Below are positions 6,178 to 11,001 of a DNA stretch of 11,001 bases, in pieces. Source of the DNA: Holophaga sp. (GTDB lineage: Bacteria > Acidobacteriota > Holophagae > Holophagales > Holophagaceae); contig JARLGP010000174.1 in the NCBI GenBank assembly GCA_031292735.1, positions 1 to 11,001 of the forward strand, in the 5' to 3' direction. A model generated the notes under the pieces. The model was not told the DNA's origin. It ran no database searches and saw nothing but the letters and a program-made list of their open reading frames with translations. The position numbers and the translations under genes were made by a program. Each line of letters opens with the position of its first letter. The stretch's first letter is position 1.

Positions 6178-7038
6178 TCAGGGCACCAGGCCAGGCCCCT
6201 CCTGGAGATGGATGCCGCCCTCGTCCATGCGGATGCTCCGGCTCTTGTACAGGGCCCCGAGGGTCTGCTTGAACACCTTCTTGCTGATCCCGAACAGCGC
6301 GTAGATCCGTTCGGGCGGGGTCTTGTCGCTCACCGCCAGGAAGCCGCCGTGGCGCTTCAGGACGGCGAGAACCTCCCCGGCCACGGCGTCCACCTTGGCG
6401 TGGCCCGGCGCGCTGAGCGCGATGTTGAGCTTGCGGTCGGCGCGCAGCGCCTTGACGTAGCCGTCCATCCGCCGCCCGCGGGCCACCGTGCCGAACACCT
6501 CGTTGGTGTGCACCAGGCCCCAGTAGCGGTGGTTCACGATCACCCGCAGGCCCAGGTCGGTGCGGTCGGCCACCAGCAGCGAGACCCGGTCGCCCTCCTT
6601 GAACTCGTCGGCCTCGTCCACCAGGAAATCGTCCAGGCGCGCCGACGCGGCGATCCGGCCGTCCTCGGCCTGGAACACGCACACCAGGATGTTCCGTCCG
6701 GCCGCCACCAGCCGTTTCTGTTCCCGCTTCACCTCGCTCCAGGGCAGCAGCAGGTCCTTGGGCAGGCCCCAGGCCAGGAAGGCGCCGGCGTCGTTCACCG
6801 AAACGATCTTCAGGTAGGCCGCCTCGCGCACCTGGGCGGCGGGGAGGGTGACGGTGGGCACCACCCGGTCCTCCCCGTCCAGGTACAGGAACACCGTGAC
6901 CACGCTGCCCGGACCGCTGCCGGGCGGCACTTCCCGGGCGGGCAGCAGCAGCTGGCCGGCCTCCCCGCCGTCAAGCAGCGCCCCGCGCGCCGACACGGAA
7001 AGGATGTTCAGATCGTTGCTGCGGCCGAGGACGGTCAT
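6178..7038 (-). CDS. cvfB: CvfB-type S1 RNA-binding protein
   Basis: This 286-residue protein matches the CvfB/YitL family in length and layout: three S1-like OB folds (about 5-62, 70-135 and 145-210) and a C-terminal winged helix (about 215-280). Recognisable parts are LLLPAREVP, the second repeat KDLLLPWSEV, the third-domain segment LGLRVIVNHRYWGLVHTNEVF, the RRMDGYVKALR strand and the late FGISKKVFKQTLGALYK helix pair. In Staphylococcus aureus CvfB binds RNA and affects virulence-factor expression; in other bacteria the role is unclear. It is cytoplasmic with no signal sequence. The start is ATG at 7038, with only a weak AGGT-type ribosome-binding site. It lies 93 bp after the secretin gene on the same strand. 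A minus-strand TATACT (7085-7090) offers a possible own promoter. Confidence 0.88.
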   Translation of the reverse strand: MTVLGRSNDLNILSVSARGALLDGGEAGQLLLPAREVPPGSGPGSVVTVFLYLDGEDRVVPTVTLPAAQVREAAYLKIVSVNDAGAFLAWGLPKDLLLPWSEVKREQKRLVAAGRNILVCVFQAEDGRIAASARLDDFLVDEADEFKEGDRVSLLVADRTDLGLRVIVNHRYWGLVHTNEVFGTVARGRRMDGYVKALRADRKLNIALSAPGHAKVDAVAGEVLAVLKRHGGFLAVSDKTPPERIYALFGISKKVFKQTLGALYKSRSIRMDEGGIHLQEGPGLVP

Positions 7039-7084
7039 GGGCGGTACCTGGAAAAGGACGGGCTGGTTGCGGGGAACCCCGTCC

Positions 7085-7090
7085 AGTATA
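7085..7090 (-). promoter_or_regulatory. Possible -10 box of cvfB
   Basis: TATACT on the minus strand lies 47 bases ahead of the cvfB ATG. No good -35 stands at 16-18 bp (the sequence there is GTGCC-like), so this is only a candidate. A small CGGGG/CCCCG dyad (7070-7081) lies in the leader. Confidence 0.3.
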
Positions 7091-7118
7091 GGCGCGCCAT
7101 GGGCTTTGGCACGAAGGG

Positions 7119-7133
7119 AGCCCGGTCCGGGCT
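7119..7133. terminator. Small hairpin at the secretin stop
   Basis: AGCCCGG-T-CCGGGCT is a perfect 15-base dyad overlapping the TAG stop (7132-7134) of the secretin gene. No T run follows. It resembles the stop-overlapping stems after the SPOR-like and VOC genes and may mark the transcript end before cvfB. Confidence 0.35.
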
Positions 7134-9081
7134 ACTCGTCCTCCCCGTCCAGGGCGTCGTCCTCCGGGGCCACCGGCACCGCGGCGGATTCCGGCGGGAC
7201 CTCGGGGGCGGGACGGGGCTCGGTGGACAGCACTCCGGGCGCCTGGGGGCTTTTCGGAGGCCTGGGAACCTTGCCGGCCTTGGTCTGGGGCGCGAAGGGC
7301 CTGACCCGGTTGGGGGCCTGCTCGGGATCGAACGGCTCGAAGTCCTCCTCGGCCAGGTCGGCCTTGCGCACCACCACCGCCTTGATGGAGAGGATCACGT
7401 CGGTCTTGGCGTCGTCGTCGGTCTTGTGCCCCAGGAGGCTCTTCACCACCGGGATGTCGGACAAGCCCCACAGGCCCTGCAGGCTCTTGCGCTCGTCCTC
7501 CTTGAGCAGCCCGCCGAAGATGGCCGTCTCCCCGTCCCGGAGCCGTGCGGTGGTCTTGATCACCCGCTGGCTGATCTCCGGCCGGCCCGGGTCGATGCTG
7601 CCCGCCCTCAGGGTCTTGATGTCGGACTCCAGCTCGATGGTGATGTCGCCGTTGAAATGGACCCTGGGCTTCACCTTGATCTTGACGCCCACATCCTCGT
7701 AGCTGTAGGTGGTCTGGGTGGCCAGGGTGCCGGAAAGGGCGGCGATGGCGGCAGGGGTGGTGGCGCTGCTGGTGCTGGCGCCGGTGGGCGGCGTGCCGAT
7801 GCTGGACTGGGTGGTGCTGACCTTGTCGCCGATGTTCACCTCCCCGCTCTCCCCGGACACCACCCGCACGTTGGGGTTGGCCAGCAGCTTGGTCTGGCCG
7901 GCGGTCTTGGCCAGGTCCAGCCGGAGGCTGGGCAGCAGGTAGTTGACGAGGTGCCCGCTGATGGTCCGGCTGACCGCTATCTGGCCCGAGCCGGTGGCGT
8001 CGCTGTTGGTGGCGCCGACCGAATAGGTGCCCCGGGTGGCGTTGGGGCTGGTGACCGGGAGCAGCCCGAGGTTGACCGCGGTGGTTTCCGACACCTCCAG
8101 CAGTTCCAGGTAGATCATCACCTCAGCCTTGGCCTTGTCCAGCTGGTTGACGATGCGCCGGGCCACCGCCAGATCGCCGGCCTTGGCCAGGACGGTGAGG
8201 GCGTTGAGCCGCTTGTCGGAATACGCCCGCACCTGGGGCATGAGGGCGCTGAAGATCTGCCGGACGTTTTCCACCTCGGCGTTGGACAGGTAGAAGGTCT
8301 GGATCAGCTTGTTCTCGTACTCGTTGAGGTTCTGGGGGGTCTTCTTGAACACCATGATGGTGTTGGGGTCCATGACCCGGTAGAACATGTCGGTCTGCAG
8401 CATCAGGGCGTCCAGCACCTTCTGGAAGGTGAGTCCGCGCAGGTCCACCGACAGGGTGACGTCCTGGGCGGTGGCGGAGGCGTGCAGGAGGATGTTCACC
8501 CCGGAGTTCCGGCTGAGCTGCTGGAGGATCTCCCGGAGGCTGGTCTTGCGGGTGAAGTTGAGGTCCATGCCGTCCAGCGACCGGGGGTTGATGGGCAGGC
8601 CGTCGCGGTTTTCGCCCTTGGCCCGGGCGGCGTCCAGGCTTTCCTCGGCCTCCTCCTGGACCCGGCGCCGTTCCGCCGCCGTGGCCAGGCGGTTGAGCCA
8701 GTCCTGGGCCACGGCGTTGGCCGGGTCGAGCACCGCCGCCAGGCCCACCTCCTTGGTCTCCAGGTCGAGGTCGCCGTGCTTCCTGGCCGTGTCCGCCCTG
8801 GTCAGATGCTGGGCCGCCGCCAGCGGGGCGGTGCGCCGGTAGCCGATCTTGGCCTTCAGGTTGTCGGGATTCTTGGCCAGGGCCTTGTCGTACTCGGCCA
8901 GCGCGTCGTCGTAGCGGGCGTCGTCGTAGGCCTGGGTGGCCTTGTGCAGGCCGCCGCAGGCCAGGGTCAGGGCCAGCAGGGTCAGGGCCACCCTGAGCCC
9001 GCCCCGCGGCCTTCGGCGTCCGGGTGTCCGAGGATCTGGAAGGGACGGAAGGGTCGGAGAGGGGTCCTGAACGTCAGCCAC
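7132..9081 (-). CDS. TPR-containing secretin (type II secretion / type IV pilus GspD-PilQ family)
   Basis: This 649-residue outer-membrane channel protein is of the kind used by type II secretion or type IV pili. After about 30 basic/proline-rich residues comes a hydrophobic signal ending LTLAC (C42, a weak lipobox). TPR-like helices (about 45-130) follow, then an STN-type domain (about 172-245), an N1-type ring domain (about 258-320) and the secretin core (about 380-572). The core includes LLANPNVRVVSGESGEVNIGD, DVGVKIKVKPRV and the ETAIFGGLLK...IPVVKSLLG segment. The last 70 residues are a Pro/acid-rich tail. I prefer GTG at 9081, which has GGAG at 9087-9090 five bases upstream. A TTG at 9111 would add 10 residues but has no clear site. 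No other secretion or pilus gene lies in the window, so the machine it serves is unknown. TPR plus secretin in one chain is typical of MshL-like and acidobacterial forms. Confidence 0.92.
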   Translation of the reverse strand: MADVQDPSPTLPSLPDPRTPGRRRPRGGLRVALTLLALTLACGGLHKATQAYDDARYDDALAEYDKALAKNPDNLKAKIGYRRTAPLAAAQHLTRADTARKHGDLDLETKEVGLAAVLDPANAVAQDWLNRLATAAERRRVQEEAEESLDAARAKGENRDGLPINPRSLDGMDLNFTRKTSLREILQQLSRNSGVNILLHASATAQDVTLSVDLRGLTFQKVLDALMLQTDMFYRVMDPNTIMVFKKTPQNLNEYENKLIQTFYLSNAEVENVRQIFSALMPQVRAYSDKRLNALTVLAKAGDLAVARRIVNQLDKAKAEVMIYLELLEVSETTAVNLGLLPVTSPNATRGTYSVGATNSDATGSGQIAVSRTISGHLVNYLLPSLRLDLAKTAGQTKLLANPNVRVVSGESGEVNIGDKVSTTQSSIGTPPTGASTSSATTPAAIAALSGTLATQTTYSYEDVGVKIKVKPRVHFNGDITIELESDIKTLRAGSIDPGRPEISQRVIKTTARLRDGETAIFGGLLKEDERKSLQGLWGLSDIPVVKSLLGHKTDDDAKTDVILSIKAVVVRKADLAEEDFEPFDPEQAPNRVRPFAPQTKAGKVPRPPKSPQAPGVLSTEPRPAPEVPPESAAVPVAPEDDALDGEDE

Positions 9082-9086
9082 GAATG

Positions 9087-9090
9087 CTCC
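9087..9090 (-). promoter_or_regulatory. Ribosome-binding site that decides the secretin start
   Basis: GGAG on the minus strand is five bases ahead of GTG at 9081. The alternative TTG at 9111 is preceded only by a GGGGGCG stretch at poor register. Confidence 0.55.
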
Positions 9091-9164
9091 AGGGATGGTG
9101 GTGAAGGGCAAGGCTTTCGCCCCCGAGGCCCAGCCTCGAATAGTGGTCCTGCAATAATGAAAAA

Positions 9165-9170
9165 ATTATA
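9165..9170 (-). promoter_or_regulatory. Likely -10 box of the secretin promoter
   Basis: A perfect TATAAT on the minus strand would start transcription near 9158 and give a leader of about 77 bases containing the CGAGGC hairpin. The -35 position (about 9187-9193) reads CTTCCC or TTCCCC, a poor match, so an activator may be needed. The surrounding dyad could bind one. Confidence 0.45.
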
Positions 9171-9381
9171 AGTGATCTTGAGCTTTGGGGAAGGGGGGGA
9201 TTGCTTTCCAGGCCAAGATCGCTTCTTGGATTCTGATACGTACCTTCAGACCCGGAGATCCATGGGTATTTATGAATTCAAAATTTATATGATTTAATAA
9301 TCAATTTGAAACGTGCCGCAGGGGTCCCAATATGGAGAGAGTGGTGCAAGTTTGGTTTGCAAGTCAAAGCAAACTCAACAA

Positions 9382-9398
9382 ATCCGCATAGCGCGGAT
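9382..9398 (-). terminator. Candidate terminator of the small exported protein gene
   Basis: ATCCGC-ATAGC-GCGGAT forms a perfect 6-bp stem. On the minus strand the stem is followed by TTGTTGAGTTTG, a loose T-rich tract, about 42 bases past the stop of the 9440-9850 gene. A second stem, GTCGG-TCCCGG-CCGAC (9419-9434), lies closer to the stop and on the plus strand is followed by CTTTTC, so that one would work better for plus-strand transcription. Confidence 0.4.
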
Positions 9399-9439
9399 GA
9401 TTCAACAAGCCTGTATCCGTCGGTCCCGGCCGACCTTTT

Positions 9440-9850
9440 CTAGATCTTCTTGGCGATCTTTACGATGGCGTCCGCGACGGTGACGCCGCTGGCCTTGGTG
9501 TTGGCCACATGGAGGTAGAGCTGGGGCTTGCCGCCTTCCATCACCACGGCGATGCAGCCGCCCACCTTCAGCCAGTCCAGGTTCGGGCAGATGATGAACC
9601 TGTCCTGGGCCTTCAGGGCCCGCACTTCCGGTTCCGAGGAGCCCCAGGCGTACTTGAAGCCGGGGCCCACCGACACGCCCATGGATTCCAGCTTGGCCTT
9701 GAGAGCGGGGTCATTGCAGGCGAAGCCGAATTGTCCGGAGGAGGCGAGCAGGATTTTCACGAACTTGGCCTGGACTTCCAAGGGGGCGTTCTGCGCATTC
9801 ATCCCGGCCGAAAAAACCAGGGCCATGGCAACCGGGAACATGCGTTTCAT
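9440..9850 (-). CDS. Small exported protein, possibly YfiR-like
   Basis: This 136-residue protein has a clear signal peptide (MKRMFPVAMALVFSAGMNAQ, cut likely after residue 19 or 20) and a compact mature domain of about 116 residues. The mature part begins LEVQAKFVKILLASS and has a central RFIICPN strand (residues 84-90), an IAVVMEGGKPQLYLHVANTKA strand pair (100-120) and a C-terminal helix. The order (helix with VQAKFVKIL, an IC strand, then a sensor-like GGKPQLYLHV strand and a last helix) recalls YfiR/DUF4154 periplasmic proteins that repress diguanylate cyclases, but similarity is weak and I would not name it on this basis. Three cysteines (45, 88, 99) remain after export. ATG at 9850 has AGGAGG four bases upstream. 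A perfect TTGACA lies 66 bases upstream of the ATG. The transporter gene lies 67 bp upstream on the same strand. Confidence 0.8.
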   Translation of the reverse strand: MKRMFPVAMALVFSAGMNAQNAPLEVQAKFVKILLASSGQFGFACNDPALKAKLESMGVSVGPGFKYAWGSSEPEVRALKAQDRFIICPNLDWLKVGGCIAVVMEGGKPQLYLHVANTKASGVTVADAIVKIAKKI

Positions 9851-9892
9851 GGGGCCTCCTCATGGGCTTTCGGCAGCGACAGGATCTTCTGG

Positions 9893-9921
9893 ATGGTTAT
9901 TGAAATGCTTGTCCTTGTCAA
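9893..9921 (-). promoter_or_regulatory. Possible promoter of the small exported protein gene
   Basis: A perfect -35 TTGACA (minus strand, 9916-9921) overlaps the stop codon of the transporter gene. At 17 bp it is followed by AACCAT, a poor -10. The gene could instead be read through from the transporter. Confidence 0.25.
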
Positions 9922-10805
9922 TCAACAGGTTGAGGGCTGGCGGTCTTTTTCAGGTTGTACCAGGCCACCACCCCGAGCACCACCGCGCCGCCCAGGAGGG
10001 CGAAACCCGAGGGCCGTTCCCCGACCCCGAGGAACACCCAGATGGGGTTCAGGATGGCTTCCAGCATGCAGGTGACGACGGCCGCGGTGGCGGAAAGGTA
10101 CTTCATGCCGAGGGTGAACAGCATCCAGCTGAATCCCAGCTGGAAGACGCCCAGGTAGAGCAGGGCCAGCCCCTGGCCGGGGGTGACCCGCAGGTGGCCC
10201 AGGGCCATGGGCAGGCAAACCAGGGCCACCAGGAAGTTGCCCAGCACCACCACCCCGAAGGGGCTTTCGCTGCGCTGGGTCCGCTTCCATTTCAGCAGCA
10301 GGGAGAACAAGGCCAGGCAAAGGCCGGAGGCCAGCGCCAGGAGGTTGCCCAGGGCGCCGCCCGCCGCCAGGTGGCCGGCGAAGAACAGGGCCATTCCGCC
10401 CATGCAGGCGGCCACCACCCACAGGTCCTTGCGGGGAAACGGCAGCTTGAACGCCCAGGGTTCCAGGAACAGCAGGAAGATCGGCGCGGTGTACTGCAGG
10501 CAGATGGCGTTGGCGGCCGTGGTGAGCTTGGTGGCGAGCACGAACAGCACCAGCACTCCGGCGTAGCACACGCTACAGGCCAGGGAACCGATGTCCAGAT
10601 CCAGCGTCCAGGGCTGCCGGCGCACCCGCAGGACCAGCAGGATGGTCAGCCCGGCCACCAGGGACCGGTAGAAGCTGATGGGGAAGGCGCCCAGGCTCAA
10701 GGCCTTGATGAACAGCCCGGCGGAACTCAGGAGCAGGGCGGCAGTGGGGATGTAGAGCAGGCCTTTCCACTTTCCAGGCAAAGGTGACGAGGGTTTCACA
10801 GCCAA
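9918..10805 (-). CDS. EamA/DMT-family transporter with ten membrane helices
   Basis: This 295-residue inner-membrane protein has two EamA repeats (about 18-143 and 151-285) of five helices each, the standard drug/metabolite transporter layout. Signature segments are ATKLTTAANAICLQYTAPIF (91-110) in the first half and KYLSATAAVVTCMLEAILNPIW (235-256) in the second. Family members export amino acids, sugars, nucleosides or drugs; the substrate cannot be read from sequence. The start is TTG at 10805, supported by GGAG at 10813-10816 with seven bases between. A GTG two codons later is the alternative and is worse spaced. The gene is divergent from the dehydrogenase gene with 56 bp between starts, and 67 bp precede the next gene downstream. 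Confidence 0.93.
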   Translation of the reverse strand: MAVKPSSPLPGKWKGLLYIPTAALLLSSAGLFIKALSLGAFPISFYRSLVAGLTILLVLRVRRQPWTLDLDIGSLACSVCYAGVLVLFVLATKLTTAANAICLQYTAPIFLLFLEPWAFKLPFPRKDLWVVAACMGGMALFFAGHLAAGGALGNLLALASGLCLALFSLLLKWKRTQRSESPFGVVVLGNFLVALVCLPMALGHLRVTPGQGLALLYLGVFQLGFSWMLFTLGMKYLSATAAVVTCMLEAILNPIWVFLGVGERPSGFALLGGAVVLGVVAWYNLKKTASPQPVD

Positions 10806-10861
10806 GGCGCATCTCCGGTGGAATTCATTTTATGCTGTGTAAATCCATTCTCGGAGGAACC
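10806..10861. promoter_or_regulatory. Short divergent promoter region (transporter / dehydrogenase)
   Basis: The 56 bases hold GGAG for the transporter TTG (10813-10816) and GGAGG for the dehydrogenase ATG (10853-10857). TATGCT (10831-10836) could be a plus-strand -10 and TAAAAT (10827-10832, minus strand) a minus-strand -10. No clear -35 box is visible for either, and both promoters would overlap. Confidence 0.35.
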
Positions 10862-11001
10862 ATGTCCAGCAAGCTGCGTATCGCCTCGATTCCCGGAGAC
10901 GGGATCGGCAAGGAAGTGATGGTGGAAGGGATCCGGGTATTGGACGCGGCGGCCACCAAGTACGACTTCAGCATCGACTGGCGCCATTTCGACTGGTCGT
11001 G
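10862..11001 (+). CDS. dmlA: D-malate/tartrate dehydrogenase, N-terminal part (runs off the window)
   Basis: Only the first 46 codons are present. They read IASIPGDGIGKEV at residues 7-19, then EGIRVLDAAA, a YDFSIDW strand and FDWS at the cut. The IPGDGIG start is the hallmark of the isocitrate/isopropylmalate dehydrogenase superfamily (NAD-dependent oxidative decarboxylation of 2-hydroxyacids). The GKEV...EGIRVL wording and the F-D-W-S ending fit the D-malate/tartrate dehydrogenase branch (DmlA/TtuC) better than LeuB as I recall these sequences. The ATG at 10862 has GGAGG four bases upstream. The substrate-deciding residues lie beyond the window, so the exact activity is not settled. Confidence 0.85.
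   Translation, partial: MSSKLRIASIPGDGIGKEVMVEGIRVLDAAATKYDFSIDWRHFDWS

Larger units (their letters stand above)
9082..9439. other. Gene-free, partly AT-rich region upstream of the secretin
   Basis: I see no gene in these 358 bases. The part next to the secretin holds a leader hairpin CGAGGC-CCA-GCCTCG (9124-9138), a minus-strand TATAAT (9165-9170) and a long dyad GATCTTG/CAAGATC (9174-9180 with 9214-9220) enclosing a run of seven G (9193-9199). The middle (9265-9310) is strongly AT-rich with nested dyads TTCAAA/TTTGAA and TGATT-TAAT-AATCA. The right part has three successive hairpins (9355-9374, 9382-9398, 9419-9434). The AT content contrasts sharply with the rest of the window. Confidence 0.6.

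Noticed and set aside
6154..9171. Plus-strand open frame of about 1000 codons opposite cvfB and the secretin
   Set aside because: Same mirror effect; no domain pattern, while the minus strand encodes recognisable S1 and secretin domains.
9354..9440. CRISPR-like or attachment-site repeats
   Set aside because: The short repeats (TCAACAA, GCAAGT) are too few and too short, with no spacers of regular size, and no integrase or tRNA is nearby.
9918..10787. Open frames on both strands overlapping the transporter gene (plus 9528-10787; minus 9922-10569 and 10573-10812)
   Set aside because: Low-complexity or basic shadow products; the EamA frame has ten clear membrane helices and a spaced ribosome-binding site.

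Overview
The window is GC-rich DNA (apart from one AT-rich gap near 9140-9400) whose genes strongly prefer G or C in the third codon position. That is why very long shadow reading frames appear opposite the real genes. The gene set is Gram-negative: an HtrA protease, an outer-membrane secretin, an NtrC-type two-component pair and a SPOR-like exported protein. The combination of high GC, a TPR-secretin fusion, a CvfB-type RNA-binding protein and Ig-like/SPOR proteins reminds me of Acidobacteriota of the Holophagae (Geothrix/Holophaga type). This is an impression from protein style, not a database result.

Layout. 1-137: convergent end with a strong hairpin. 138-902 (-): exported protein with an Ig-like and a SPOR-like domain. 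1011-1463 (-): small VOC/glyoxalase-fold protein. 1603-4317 (-): a two-gene operon of a membrane sensor histidine kinase followed by a sigma54-dependent NtrC-family response regulator. 4318-4619: a 302-bp divergent control region with a good sigma54 promoter candidate for the kinase, a 13-bp palindrome, a 12-bp direct repeat and a weaker sigma54-like element facing the other way. 4620-6122 (+): HtrA/Deg periplasmic serine protease with two PDZ domains. 6138-6171: a long hairpin separating it from the convergent 6178-7038 (-) CvfB-type S1 protein. 7132-9081 (-): TPR-containing secretin. 9082-9439: a gene-free AT-rich stretch with several dyads. 9440-9850 (-): small exported protein, possibly YfiR-like. 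9918-10805 (-): EamA/DMT-family transporter. 10862-end (+): start of a D-malate/tartrate dehydrogenase.

How they may work together. The most coherent unit is the kinase/regulator pair back to back with the protease gene. The sensor has a periplasmic domain, the regulator has everything needed to activate sigma54, and the shared upstream region holds sigma54-like promoter elements and a palindrome at enhancer distance. I infer a candidate envelope-stress circuit, analogous in logic to CpxAR or RseP/DegS control of DegP but built on sigma54. The rest looks like unlinked housekeeping, secretion and metabolic genes. I see no CRISPR, tRNA, rRNA, insertion sequence, phage gene or toxin-antitoxin pair.
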